DNA of 64,000 nucleotides, taken from Ahrensia sp. (GTDB taxonomy: Bacteria > Pseudomonadota > Alphaproteobacteria > Rhizobiales > Rhizobiaceae). The notes under the pieces are model-generated. The model was not told where the DNA came from and did no database searches. It worked only from the letters and a program-made list of their open reading frames with translations. This document shows positions 16,755 through 25,811 of the stretch, piece after piece (the first letter of the stretch is position 1; every line of letters begins with the position of its first letter). The stretch covers positions 62,001-126,000 of the forward strand of contig JAPPOQ010000020.1 of assembly GCA_028817895.1 (NCBI GenBank), written 5' to 3'. The translations under genes and the position numbers were made by a program.

Positions 16755-17947
16755 CCGGCTGTCTCCTCGTCCTTCACCGCCACCACATGGCCGAGACCTT
16801 CGGCGCGATAATGACCAACACCGGTCACAAATATGCTATCAAGCGGTTCGCTGGCCTCACGTTCCGCCGCTTCAAAGGGCGCACAGAACTCACCGCGCTG
16901 CATGGCCAAAGCGGCCAGAGCGATACCGAGCGGAAACTGCGCTTCAACACCGTGGCCGAAAACCGAGCCAAACGCCCGAATGGGTGCTTCTGGGAAGGCG
17001 GATTGCAGAAAATTGGTTTCCGTGGCGGTCGCGTTGGTCGCGCCGCTTGCGCCGGAAAGAACGGCGCTGTTGCTTGGCACATTCATGCCCGCCAGCGCAT
17101 CGCTTAGCCGTTTGGCGAGACGTCCTTCGCCGCGCGGGCCGTGGGTTCCGGCCACATCCTTGAGCTCCGCATAGGGTTTTGCGCCACGTTTTCTGGCGTG
17201 CTCAGCTGATTCCATGACCAGAAAAGCGCCCATTGAGCCGAGTGCGAAGCCGGGATTGTCCTTGCGGCTCCAGACCGGCGCCCAGTCATCATGGGTCAGA
17301 TAACCGCCGAGCTCGAACAGCAGCAGCATGTCTTCGCGCGCTGCATTGTAGCCGCCGCCAACCAGCACGATGTCGCTTTGGCCCCCTGCGATGCGCGCAT
17401 GAGCCGTTTGAATGGCCGAGACGCCAGCACCTTCCTCGCCCATAAAGGTGCGCGAAGAGCCGGTGACTTTGTGGACGATGGAGATATTGCCGGCGAGCAG
17501 GTTGGACAATTGCGCCAGAAACAGCGTGGGGCGCAGATCATTTGACAGCCGCTCGTTGAGCATGGCGTCACGGTCATTGGCCGTGCGCGCCTCGTTCATT
17601 ACGGTCGTATCAACTTCCAGATCGCGCTCGCCGCCACCTGCGGCAACGATCATGTCCATGACACCGCAAAGGTCTTCGTTGCCCTTGGCTCCGGCATCTT
17701 CAAGCGCCAGACCGGCCGCATAGGTGCCGATTTGCTGCCATGGCTCCATCTGGCGCATGTCGCGGCGCGAAATCTGCGTCGCCCAGTCGGTCTCAGGCAA
17801 AGCGTGGATAGGGTAGGGGGCGAAGCTCGATGTATCGACATTGGTAGGCTTGCCGCCCTGCATCGCCGCCCAATGAGCATCCGGTCCTTCGCCATGCGAT
17901 GACAGCAGGCCGATGCCGGTGACCCAGACAGGGTGTTTGTCTTTCAT
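16751..17947 (-). CDS. fabF2XL: Ketosynthase-like protein lacking the Cys-His-His triad (chain-length-factor-like)
   Basis: A 398-residue protein of the FabF fold. The N terminus (VWVTGIGLLSSHGEG) and core glycine motifs (FGHGVEAQFPLG) are ketosynthase-like, but no Cys exists where the nucleophile should be: after SIV the region reads HKVTGSSRTF then MGEEGAG. The HGT histidine is replaced by SGASGAT, and the Lys before the last GH is lost. It is therefore unlikely to condense on its own. Overlap with the intact synthase gene suggests a heterodimer in which this subunit shapes chain length, as in KS-alpha/KS-beta pairs of polyketide systems. That role is inference. Confidence 0.85.
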   Translation of the reverse strand: MKDKHPVWVTGIGLLSSHGEGPDAHWAAMQGGKPTNVDTSSFAPYPIHALPETDWATQISRRDMRQMEPWQQIGTYAAGLALEDAGAKGNEDLCGVMDMIVAAGGGERDLEVDTTVMNEARTANDRDAMLNERLSNDLRPTLFLAQLSNLLAGNISIVHKVTGSSRTFMGEEGAGVSAIQTAHARIAGGQSDIVLVGGGYNAAREDMLLLFELGGYLTHDDWAPVWSRKDNPGFALGSMGAFLVMESAEHARKRGAKPYAELKDVAGTHGPRGEGRLAKRLSDALAGMNVPSNSAVLSGASGATNATATETNFLQSAFPEAPIRAFGSVFGHGVEAQFPLGIALAALAMQRGEFCAPFEAAEREASEPLDSIFVTGVGHYRAEGLGHVVAVKDEETAG

Positions 17948-17997
17948 GGATGCGAACTCTCAATGCGCCCGTTTGAGATGCCCCTAGTAAGAGACGG

Positions 17998-18471
17998 TCA
18001 GTATTTGGGCAAGTATTGTGACGGCATGTTCAACTCACGCGCGCGATCAGAAATCATGCGGGCGAAGCCGTCATCTGGGAATGGCATGGTCTTGAAGGTG
18101 AGTTGAGCATCGCAGATCACCTTGCCATCGCTATTGATCCTGGCGCGCGTCATGGCGAAGCCGGAGCCATCATGCTCGCTGGTCGCCTCGATATCCAGCA
18201 CGGTTTCGGGCTCAACGAAGGTACGCAGTTTTCCCTGCTTCATGCCCGCCAGAAACGGCATGGCGGCAAAGTTGGACCGTGCCATGATCAAAAATCCGCT
18301 GGCCTGCGCCATGGTTTCGATCAACAACACGCCAGGCACGAGCGGAAGGCCCGGAAAATGCCCTTCAAATACCGGGCTTTCCTTCGGCACAGTGGATTGC
18401 GCAACAAGGCTCTCGGCATCGTCACCAAACGCGACGATGCGGTCGATCATCTGGAAATATTCAAGATGCAT
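17998..18471 (-). CDS. fabZXL: 3-hydroxyacyl-ACP dehydratase, acpXL operon
   Basis: A 157-residue hot-dog fold dehydratase. The catalytic His38 lies in EGHFPGLPLVPGV and the Glu near residue 52 in LIETMAQASG, as in FabZ. It should dehydrate 3-hydroxyacyl-AcpXL during elongation of the lipid A very-long-chain acid. The ATG at 18471 gives the standard FabZ N terminus; a longer frame to 18534 would overlap acpXL. It is 23 bases from acpXL and 50 bases before fabF2XL. Confidence 0.9.
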   Translation of the reverse strand: MHLEYFQMIDRIVAFGDDAESLVAQSTVPKESPVFEGHFPGLPLVPGVLLIETMAQASGFLIMARSNFAAMPFLAGMKQGKLRTFVEPETVLDIEATSEHDGSGFAMTRARINSDGKVICDAQLTFKTMPFPDDGFARMISDRARELNMPSQYLPKY

Positions 18472-18494
18472 GGCGAAGCCGCCTGGCCTCGGGA

Positions 18495-18770
18495 TCAGGC
18501 CTTTTCGGCGACCAATCCGTCGATTTTGGCACACAGATTCTTCATGACGAAATATTCTTCGGTCGAAGCGTTTCCGTCATTGACCTCCTGCGTCCATTTC
18601 TCAAGCGGGATCTTGATTCCGAATTCCTTATCGATGGCGAAGACGATGTCGAGAAAATCAAGCGAGTCGATGCCAAGATCATCAATCGTGTGGCTGTCCG
18701 GCGTGATGTCTTCGCGCGGAATCTCGCTGGTTTCCGAAATGATGTCGGCGACTTTGTCGAATGTGGACAC
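18495..18770 (-). CDS. acpXL: Acyl carrier protein AcpXL
   Basis: A 91-residue dedicated acyl carrier protein for very-long-chain fatty acid synthesis. The phosphopantetheine Ser is in [10 protein letters not shown] (about residue 36), and the sequence [16 protein letters not shown] is characteristic of AcpXL. The start is a GTG at 18770 with AAGGA 7 bases upstream; no ATG fits the family N terminus. This first gene of the minus-strand operon is a strong Rhizobiales marker. The 234-base gap to the divergent suyA should hold both promoters. Confidence 0.94.
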   Translation of the reverse strand: MSTFDKVADIISETSEIPREDITPDSHTIDDLGIDSLDFLDIVFAIDKEFGIKIPLEKWTQEVNDGNASTEEYFVMKNLCAKIDGLVAEKA

Positions 18771-19004
18771 GTGGCTTTCCTTGAGAATATCGGCCGCTTG
18801 CCGGTTCCATACTTGCTGGCCCCGAGGTTGAACGCGCAACCGGCCTGTCGGATTTTTTCGCGTTCCTAACGCTTCACCTGCGCTGATGCAAACTGCCAGA
18901 GTGTGCGAACGCGACTTATCAGCAGGCAGAACCGCTCGCGCCCTTGCCAGAGGGGAAATGTCAGGCCTAAGAGAAGCCATTCGTTGTCGAGGAGACTTTG
19001 GGAT

Positions 19005-19295
19005 ATGAGCAACATCCCGCAATTGCTGGTGCATGACCACGAGGACAATGTGGGCGTGGTGGTCGTGGAAGGCCTGACCGCCGGTACCGAGATGCTGTGC
19101 GTTGTCACGCATGACAATTCTTCGTTTCAATTGACGGCTCATGATGATGTGCCGATCGGGCACAAAATCGCGCTGTCGGATATCGAGGAGGGCGGTACAG
19201 CCATCAAATATGGTGAGGACATCGGCAAATTCGTGGCTGCCGTGAAGAAGGGCCACCACGTCCACACGCATAATCTGAAAACCAAGCGCTGGTAG
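19005..19295 (+). CDS. suyA: (R)-sulfolactate sulfo-lyase small subunit SuyA
   Basis: A 96-residue SAF-domain protein, like the N-terminal part of altronate dehydratase UxaA. The His-rich C terminus ([11 protein letters not shown]) is typical of the family and probably contributes to the active site or metal site. With SuyB it cleaves (R)-sulfolactate to pyruvate and sulfite. AGGAG lies about 10 bases before the ATG. It is 13 bases from suyB, and the two sulfolactate dehydrogenase genes downstream separate it from sugar-acid dehydratases. Confidence 0.87.
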   Translation: MSNIPQLLVHDHEDNVGVVVVEGLTAGTEMLCVVTHDNSSFQLTAHDDVPIGHKIALSDIEEGGTAIKYGEDIGKFVAAVKKGHHVHTHNLKTKRW

Positions 19296-19308
19296 GGAGG
19301 CACACGCA

Positions 19309-20475
19309 ATGTCAGACAAAATCATGGCCTACCGACGCGAAAATGGCCGTGTCGGCGTGCGCAATCACGTTCTCATTCTGCCGGTGGACGATATTTCCAA
19401 CGCGGCCTGCGAAGCGGTTGCCAACAACATCAAAGGCACGCTGGCGATCCCGCATGCCTATGGCCGGCTGCAATTCGGGGAAGATCTCGAGCTGCATTTC
19501 CGCACCATGATCGGCACCGGTGCAAACCCAAACGTCGCCGCCGTGGTGGTGATCGGCATCGAGCCGGGCTGGACCAAGCGTATCGCAGACGGAATTCGCG
19601 AGACCGGCAAACAGGTTGCGGAGTTTTCCATTGAGCAGAAGGGCGATCTCGAAACCATTCGGGCTGCTTCCTGGGCCGCGAAGGAGTTCGTGCATTTCGC
19701 CTCTGAACTCCAGCGCAAAGAATGCGACATGTCGGAATTGTGGATTTCGACCAAATGCGGCGAATCCGACACAACCACCGGTCTCGGCTCATGCCCAACT
19801 GTGGGCAATATGTATGACAAGCTCATTCCGCAGGGCATCACCGGCTTTTTCGGGGAAACGTCGGAAATCACGGGTGCTGAGCACATCTGCAAGGAACGTG
19901 CGATCAACGAGGAAGTCGGAGAGCGCTGGTACAAGATGTGGAAAGCCTATCAGGATGACGTGATTTTCGCGCACCAGACGGACGATCTTTCCGACTCGCA
20001 GCCAACCAAGGGCAATATCGAAGGCGGCCTGACCACCATCGAGGAAAAGGCGCTTGGCAACCTCGAAAAGATTGGCCGCGAATGCCGCTACATCGACATT
20101 CTTGAACCAGCCGAAGCGCCAAAGAGCGGGGAGGGCCTGTATTTCATGGATTCGTCGTCCGCTGCCGCTGAATGTGTGACCCTGATGGCCGCGGGTGGCG
20201 CGGTGATCCACACATTCCCAACGGGACAGGGCAACGTGGTGGGCAATCCGATCGTCCCGGTCATCAAGATCTCGGCCAATCCACGCACCTTGCGCACGAT
20301 GAGCGAGCATATCGATGTTGACGTCACCGGCATTTTAACGCGCGAAAAGACCATCGATGAAGCGGGCGATGATCTCATCGAAATGATCCGGCGCACCGCA
20401 AATGGTCGCAACACGGCGGCTGAAGCGCTCGGACATCGCGAATTCTCGATGACCAAGCTCTATCGTAGCGCCTGA
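19309..20475 (+). CDS. suyB: (R)-sulfolactate sulfo-lyase large subunit SuyB
   Basis: A 388-residue UxaA/GarD-family large subunit, the length known for SuyB. It carries the family start [20 protein letters not shown] and conserved Cys in [19 protein letters not shown], which probably bind a metal. Together with SuyA it performs the C-S bond cleavage of sulfolactate. An altronate or galactarate dehydratase is the family alternative, but co-location with slcC and comC and the lack of uronate genes favour sulfolactate. It is followed by slcC after 17 bases. Confidence 0.88.
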   Translation: MSDKIMAYRRENGRVGVRNHVLILPVDDISNAACEAVANNIKGTLAIPHAYGRLQFGEDLELHFRTMIGTGANPNVAAVVVIGIEPGWTKRIADGIRETGKQVAEFSIEQKGDLETIRAASWAAKEFVHFASELQRKECDMSELWISTKCGESDTTTGLGSCPTVGNMYDKLIPQGITGFFGETSEITGAEHICKERAINEEVGERWYKMWKAYQDDVIFAHQTDDLSDSQPTKGNIEGGLTTIEEKALGNLEKIGRECRYIDILEPAEAPKSGEGLYFMDSSSAAAECVTLMAAGGAVIHTFPTGQGNVVGNPIVPVIKISANPRTLRTMSEHIDVDVTGILTREKTIDEAGDDLIEMIRRTANGRNTAAEALGHREFSMTKLYRSA

Positions 20476-20492
20476 CCACGTCTTGCACCCAA

Positions 20493-21431
20493 ATGGCTGA
20501 GGTCGTCATCAGCGAGTTCATGGACGAAGCGGCGGTCGCGAGGATTGCCGCTGTTCATTCATGCCTCTATGCCGCCGATCTGGTCGATCGCCCGGACGAT
20601 CTCGCAGAGGCGGTCGGACTTGCCCGCGCGCTGATCGTGCGCAACCGAACTCAGCTTCGGGGCGCTTTGCTGGAAGCGGGTGGCAAGCTTGAATGCGTCG
20701 GTCGCCTCGGCGTCGGGCTGGACAACATCGATGTGGCGGCCTGCCGGGCGCGCAGCATCGATGTCTACCCCGCAACCGGCGCTAATGATCTTTCCGTTGC
20801 GGAATATGTGATCACATGCGCCCAGATGCTGCTTCGGAACGCTTACGGCGCAAGCAATGCTGTGATTGCCGGTGAATGGCCGCGTCAGGCCATGATCGGG
20901 CGGGAACTGGCGGGAAAGACCGTCGGGCTGATCGGCTTTGGCGCCATTGCGCGGCAAGTCGCGGGCCGGGCCATGACGCTTGGCTGTGAGGTCGTCGCTT
21001 TTGACCCGATGCTACCGGCGGATGATCCAGCCTGGGCGCATGTGCGCAATGTGTCGCTGGATGGCATTGCCGACCTGTCAGACGTTGTAAGTCTGCATGT
21101 GCCGCTCACGGAAGCGACCCGCCATATGGTCGATCTGCGCTTTCTGAAGGCCATGAGGAGTGATGCGGTGCTCATCAATGCAGCCCGCGGTGGCGCTGTC
21201 GATGATGCGGCGCTCGCGCTCGCTCTGTCTGAAGGCGAAATCGCCGGCGCCGCGCTTGATGTGTTTGAAACCGAGCCTTTGACGGCGGAGGCGGGTGCAA
21301 AGTTTGCCGGGCTCCCCAACTTTATTGCAACGCCGCATATTGCCGGGGTGACGGAAGAGTCCAATGTGCGGGTGAGCCATATGATTGCCGATCTGGTTCT
21401 GGCCAAACTAGGCAATTCGTCTTCGAGCTAG
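20493..21431 (+). CDS. slcC: (S)-sulfolactate dehydrogenase (D-2-hydroxyacid dehydrogenase family)
   Basis: A 312-residue NAD-dependent D-2-hydroxyacid dehydrogenase. It has the GFGAIARQVAGRA nucleotide motif, the catalytic Arg region NAARGGAVDD, Glu in DVFETEPL and His in TPHIAG. SlcC oxidises (S)-sulfolactate to sulfopyruvate, which ComC can reduce to the (R) form used by SuyAB. Placement between suyB and comC is the arrangement expected for that pathway. Alone, a phosphoglycerate-dehydrogenase-like annotation would be likely. Confidence 0.82.
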   Translation: MAEVVISEFMDEAAVARIAAVHSCLYAADLVDRPDDLAEAVGLARALIVRNRTQLRGALLEAGGKLECVGRLGVGLDNIDVAACRARSIDVYPATGANDLSVAEYVITCAQMLLRNAYGASNAVIAGEWPRQAMIGRELAGKTVGLIGFGAIARQVAGRAMTLGCEVVAFDPMLPADDPAWAHVRNVSLDGIADLSDVVSLHVPLTEATRHMVDLRFLKAMRSDAVLINAARGGAVDDAALALALSEGEIAGAALDVFETEPLTAEAGAKFAGLPNFIATPHIAGVTEESNVRVSHMIADLVLAKLGNSSSS

Positions 21432-21457
21432 CCAAACCTCAGTGAACGGACCCTGCC

Positions 21458-22456
21458 ATGCCCCGCATGACGCCTGATGAAATACGTCAACTCATCGCCG
21501 ATGCGTTGATCCGATCCAACACTTCCAAAGACAATGCGTTGAGCGTTGCCGAGGCGCTTTTGGCCGCAGAATTGGCCGGGCAAAGCGGCCACGGTCTGCG
21601 TCGTGTCGAATCCTACGCCGCTCAGTCAGCTTCGGGAAAAGTCGATGGACATGCCGTCCCGACTTTCGAGCGAGCGGCTCCCTCGGTTCTGCATGTCGAT
21701 GCGATGCACAGCTTTGCCTATCCGGCCCTCGATCTTGTGCAACAGCATCTTCCCGACATGGCGCGCGAGCAGGGCATCGCCATCGCCGGCATCTCACGTT
21801 CACACCATTGCGGCGTCATGGGGGTTGTTGTGGAGGTCTATGCCAAAGCCGGGCTTGTCGCGCTGATGTTTGCCAACACGCCTGCGGCTATGGCGCCCTG
21901 GGGCGGCAGCAAGGCTGTGTTCGGCACCAACCCGCTGGCCTTTGCCGCACCACGTGCCGAAGGCGCGCCGATCGTGGTTGATGTGTCGCTGTCAAAGGTT
22001 GCGCGCGGCAAGATTATGGCTGCCAAGCAGAAGGGCGATACGATCCCCAAAGATTGGGCCTTTGACGCTAAGGGCGAGCCGACCAGTGATCCTGTCGCGG
22101 CCTTGTCGGGCACCATGGCGCCGCTGGGTGACGCAAAGGGCACGGCTCTAGCTTTGATGGTGGAGTTGCTCGCAGCGGGTTTGACCGGCGCCAACTTTGC
22201 CAGTGAAGCAAGCTCCTTTTTTGACGCCGAAGGCGCGCCTCCCGGCGTTGGACAAACCATAATCGCCATCGATCCGCACAAACTTGGCGGCGATGCGGTT
22301 TTAGACCGTTTCGTGGCGCTCGCCGCTATGATTGAGGAACAGCCGGGCGCCCGCGTTCCGGGTGCCAGACGAGCGCAATTGCGCGACACATTAGCGGTTG
22401 ACGGCATCGAAATTGAAGCCGATCTTGCCGCCACGATTGAGGCCATCGGCCGATAA
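21458..22456 (+). CDS. comC: (R)-sulfolactate dehydrogenase ComC (malate/L-lactate dehydrogenase family)
   Basis: A 332-residue member of the type-2 malate/L-lactate dehydrogenase family, the ComC fold rather than the Rossmann MDH. Typical elements are SGHGLRR near residue 46, the ISRSHHCG active-site region and FGTNPLAFAAP. It would interconvert sulfopyruvate and (R)-sulfolactate with NAD(P)H. Paired with SlcC it acts as a two-enzyme racemase for sulfolactate ahead of SuyAB. It starts 26 bases after slcC on the same strand. Confidence 0.83.
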   Translation: MPRMTPDEIRQLIADALIRSNTSKDNALSVAEALLAAELAGQSGHGLRRVESYAAQSASGKVDGHAVPTFERAAPSVLHVDAMHSFAYPALDLVQQHLPDMAREQGIAIAGISRSHHCGVMGVVVEVYAKAGLVALMFANTPAAMAPWGGSKAVFGTNPLAFAAPRAEGAPIVVDVSLSKVARGKIMAAKQKGDTIPKDWAFDAKGEPTSDPVAALSGTMAPLGDAKGTALALMVELLAAGLTGANFASEASSFFDAEGAPPGVGQTIIAIDPHKLGGDAVLDRFVALAAMIEEQPGARVPGARRAQLRDTLAVDGIEIEADLAATIEAIGR

Positions 22457-22502
22457 AGTTGCGCCCATTCGGGGCGGGCACGAGCATTCAAGGACCAGAC
22501 TT

Positions 22503-23957
22503 ATGAGTTATTCCAATCCTTTCAAAAGGGACGCAATTCTTGTTGGCGGAGAGTGGATCGGCGCGGAAAGCGGCGAAACGATCAACGTAACCAATCCTGC
22601 CAATGGTGATGTGATCGGCACCGTTCCCAAAGCTGGCAAGGCTGAAACGCGGCGCGCGATTGAGGTGGCTGCTGCTGCCTTTGAGAGCTTCAAGGCCACC
22701 ACGGCCAAGGAACGCGCTGAAATGCTGCGGCGCATGCATGATGTCATGAAAGACAATGTTGATGTGTTGGCTGAATTGCTGACCATTGAGATGGGCAAGC
22801 CGCTCGCTGAGGCGAAGGGCGAAATCAATATCGGTGCCGAATATCTGCTCTGGTTCGCGGAAGAGGCGCGCCGTATGTATGGCGAGGTAGTGCCGTCGCC
22901 CTGGGCTGATCGACGCATCCTCACCCGCAAGGAACCCATCGGCGTAGTCGGCGCGATCACGCCGTGGAACTTCCCGTCCTCCATGCTGGCGCGGAAAATC
23001 GGCCCCGCCATTGCGGCCGGTTGCACCAGCGTTTGTAAACCAGCCTCGCAAACGCCTTATTCGGCCCTGGCCTGGGGCGTTATTGGTGAAAGGGCGGGTT
23101 TGCCTGAAGGTGTCATCAATATTGTCACCGGTTCGGCATCCGAAATCGGCAAGGAACTGTGTTCCAACGAAACGGTTCGCAAGATCACCTTTACGGGGTC
23201 CACGCCGGTTGGGCGCACGCTTTTGAAGCAATGCGCCGGAACAGTGAAGAAGACGTCCATGGAGCTGGGCGGCAACGCACCTTTCATCGTGTTCAATTCA
23301 GCCGATATAGATGCTGCGGTTGAAGGTGCGATGGCGGCCAAATATCGCAATTCGGGGCAGACCTGCGTTTGTGTCAATCGCTTCTATGTCCAGTCGAAGA
23401 TTTACAACGAGTTTTGCGAGAAGCTCGCTAAAAAAGCGTCACAATTGAAGGTTGGTGATGGCACCGAAGACGGTACGCAGCAGGGGCCGCTGATCGGCGA
23501 AAAGGCGGTGGAAACCGTCGAAGCCTTCATCGAAGACGCCACCAAGAAGGGCGGCGAGATTCTCACCGGCGGCAAGCGTCACGCGCTCGGCCACTCTTTC
23601 TTCGAGCCGACCGTGATCAAGAACGCCAAGAAGTCGATGAAATTCACCAGCGATGAGATCTTCGGTCCCATTGCGCCGATCTATCGCTTCACCAAGGAAG
23701 AGGATGTCATCGCCCGCGCCAATGACACGATCTACGGTCTGGCCTGCTATTTCTACACGCAGGATCTCGGCCAGGCCTTCCGTGTTATGGAAGGGCTGGA
23801 ATATGGCCTTGTCGGCATCAATGAGGGCATCATCACGACACCGGAAGTGCCGTTCGGAGGCGTCAAGCAGTCTGGCCTCGGCTCGGAAGGCGGCAGCCAG
23901 GGCATCGATGAATATCTGGAAACCAAATATGTGAACATCGGCGGATTGGGCGTTTAA
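22503..23957 (+). CDS. NAD(P)-dependent aldehyde dehydrogenase, GabD-like; possible sulfolactaldehyde dehydrogenase
   Basis: A 484-residue aldehyde dehydrogenase. Asn156 in PWNFP, Lys179 in CKPASQTP, Glu254 in ELGG and the catalytic Cys288 in GQTCVC are all present, so it should be active. It most resembles succinate-semialdehyde dehydrogenases. Its place 46 bases behind comC suggests a substrate from the sulfonate route; sulfolactaldehyde oxidised to sulfolactate is the natural candidate, because known SlaB enzymes are GabD-like. Succinate semialdehyde or another aldehyde is equally possible. The frame is open upstream to 22398, but AAGGA before 22503 and the family N terminus fix the start. 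Confidence 0.85.
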   Translation: MSYSNPFKRDAILVGGEWIGAESGETINVTNPANGDVIGTVPKAGKAETRRAIEVAAAAFESFKATTAKERAEMLRRMHDVMKDNVDVLAELLTIEMGKPLAEAKGEINIGAEYLLWFAEEARRMYGEVVPSPWADRRILTRKEPIGVVGAITPWNFPSSMLARKIGPAIAAGCTSVCKPASQTPYSALAWGVIGERAGLPEGVINIVTGSASEIGKELCSNETVRKITFTGSTPVGRTLLKQCAGTVKKTSMELGGNAPFIVFNSADIDAAVEGAMAAKYRNSGQTCVCVNRFYVQSKIYNEFCEKLAKKASQLKVGDGTEDGTQQGPLIGEKAVETVEAFIEDATKKGGEILTGGKRHALGHSFFEPTVIKNAKKSMKFTSDEIFGPIAPIYRFTKEEDVIARANDTIYGLACYFYTQDLGQAFRVMEGLEYGLVGINEGIITTPEVPFGGVKQSGLGSEGGSQGIDEYLETKYVNIGGLGV

Positions 23958-23991
23958 GGCTCGGTTCTGATCCGTTTCTGAGGACAAAGTG

Positions 23992-25452
23992 ATGCCCCCC
24001 CAACGCCCGCACACCACGTTCACCGGCCCTGAACTTTGCTCCAAATCTGCGCGTGAGATCGTTGATCTGCTCAAGCGTGGTGAGATTTCGCCAGCTGATC
24101 TGATTGATGCGAGCGAGGAACGGGTGGGGCAGGTTGATGGTGCGGTCAACGCGATGGTGACGCGCTGTTTTGACCGGGCACGCTCGAAGTCCGGCTCCGA
24201 ACTCGCCGCAGCGCAATCGGCGAACGAGCAAGACCTCGGTTGGCTTGCGGGTCTGCCAGTTGGTATCAAGGATCTTTCGGCGGTCGCAGGTGTTCGCACC
24301 ACCATGGGAACGCCCGGCATGGCCGATCACATTCCGGCGGAAAGTGATCCCATCGTCGATATTCTTGAAAACAAGGGCGCGCTTGTCGTCGGCAAAACCA
24401 ATACGCCGGAAATGGGGGCAGGGGGCAACACGTTCAACGCGGTGTTCGGCTACACGCGCAACCCTTGGGATACGCGCAAGAATGCGGGCGGATCGTCGGG
24501 CGGTGCTGCCGTCTCACTCGCAACCGGGGAGGTTTGGTTGAGCCAGGGGTCCGATCTGGCGGGAAGTTTGCGCACGCCTGGTGCCTACAACAATGTGGTC
24601 GGTTTGCGCCCGTCGCCCGGTCGGGCGTTTGGCGGGCCGATGGTAATGGGCTTCAACGGCGATGGCATCTCAGGACCCATGGCGCGTGATGTGCTCGATT
24701 GCGCTTTGTTTCTGGATGCGATGTGCGGTTACGATCCGCGTGCGCCATTGAGCCTTCCCGCACCGACCGAACCGTTTTTGAACAGTACGCAGCGGGCTTC
24801 CGCGAGCGCGAGAGTGGCTTTCGCCCCCACGCTTGGGGGCTTCGCTCCCGTGGAATCAGAGATTCAAGCGATCATGAGCGCCGCTTTGGAGCAGTTTCAA
24901 GGCGCTGGCGCTGTGGTTGAGGAAGCCTGTCCCGACCTTCCCAATCTGTATCGAAGCTACATCACTTTGCGAGCCATGACATGGGCTGCGCTGCCGGGTC
25001 GCGCACCCGACGTTATTCAGCAGGGCTACAAGAAAACGCTGGCGCAGAACATTCAGGTCGGGCGTGAATTGACCATTGATGATGTCCTGGACTGCGCATT
25101 GCACCGCACGGAATTGTACCACCGCATGCGCATTTTTCTCAATGATTTCGATGTTTTGGCCTGTGCCGTTATCGGTCTGGAGCCAACAGCCGTGGAACAG
25201 GAATTTCCCGATCTGGTCGATGATCAGCCCATGAGCGACTACATCGATTGGCTGCGGTTTTCGTTTCTGGCAACGACAACCGGCCTGCCGGCTATCTCGG
25301 TGCCGTGCGGTTTCACCCAAAGCGGCATGCCTGTTGGTTTGCAACTCATCGGGCCGCCACGCGGTGACGCAAAAGTGTTGCAAGTCGCCAAAGCCATCGA
25401 GGATGTGCTGGCACTTGGCAGCGCACCAATCGACCCGATCGTAAGACATTGA
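23992..25452 (+). CDS. Amidase signature family hydrolase
   Basis: A 486-residue amidase with the Ser-cisSer-Lys triad visible: Lys93 in PVGIKDLS, the GGSSGG loop near residue 168, and the nucleophile Ser192 in GSDLAGSLRTPGA. These enzymes hydrolyse amides in the cytoplasm. It is not GatA, as no gatC or gatB is nearby. It is the last gene of the suy operon (35-base gap), so it may act on an amide of a sulfonate or organic acid, but the substrate cannot be read from sequence. GAGG lies 8 bases before the ATG; a GTG three bases earlier is possible. Confidence 0.88.
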   Translation: MPPQRPHTTFTGPELCSKSAREIVDLLKRGEISPADLIDASEERVGQVDGAVNAMVTRCFDRARSKSGSELAAAQSANEQDLGWLAGLPVGIKDLSAVAGVRTTMGTPGMADHIPAESDPIVDILENKGALVVGKTNTPEMGAGGNTFNAVFGYTRNPWDTRKNAGGSSGGAAVSLATGEVWLSQGSDLAGSLRTPGAYNNVVGLRPSPGRAFGGPMVMGFNGDGISGPMARDVLDCALFLDAMCGYDPRAPLSLPAPTEPFLNSTQRASASARVAFAPTLGGFAPVESEIQAIMSAALEQFQGAGAVVEEACPDLPNLYRSYITLRAMTWAALPGRAPDVIQQGYKKTLAQNIQVGRELTIDDVLDCALHRTELYHRMRIFLNDFDVLACAVIGLEPTAVEQEFPDLVDDQPMSDYIDWLRFSFLATTTGLPAISVPCGFTQSGMPVGLQLIGPPRGDAKVLQVAKAIEDVLALGSAPIDPIVRH

Positions 25453-25556
25453 AAAAATGTGCCTAAATCTCGAGAAGGTCTTTGGCCGATGGGATTTGCA
25501 GTTGCAACGATTGCTTGGCACACTTGTGCGACGAACAATTGGAGAGGCGAACTCCG

Positions 25557-25808
25557 ATGAGGCCGACATTCTTCGTGAAAGCGCTTTGGGATGATGAAGC
25601 GAAGGTTTTCACTTCGCAGAGCGACATTATCGGCCTGCATATCGAAGCCGAAACGTTGAAAGAGTTCGAGGAGTTGGTGCTTGATTGCGCGGTTGATCTG
25701 GTGCTGGCAAATCACGTTTCGCCAGAGGATATCGCAAACAAGCCTCTGCGAGATCTTGTGCCGACCATTGTCTGGCAGCGACCAGAAATAGAACCGGTTC
25801 TAGCGTGA
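25557..25808 (+). CDS. DUF1902/HicB-like antitoxin
   Basis: An 83-residue protein with the short beta-rich HicB-like fold (FFVKALWDDEAKVFTSQSDIIGLHIEAET), of the DUF1902 type that accompanies HicA toxins. GGAGAGG lies 9 bases before the ATG. Its stop is 3 bases before the HicA-type gene. It would neutralise the toxin and may repress the pair. No clear HTH is seen, so autoregulation is uncertain. Confidence 0.8.
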   Translation: MRPTFFVKALWDDEAKVFTSQSDIIGLHIEAETLKEFEELVLDCAVDLVLANHVSPEDIANKPLRDLVPTIVWQRPEIEPVLA

Positions 25809-25811
25809 ACT

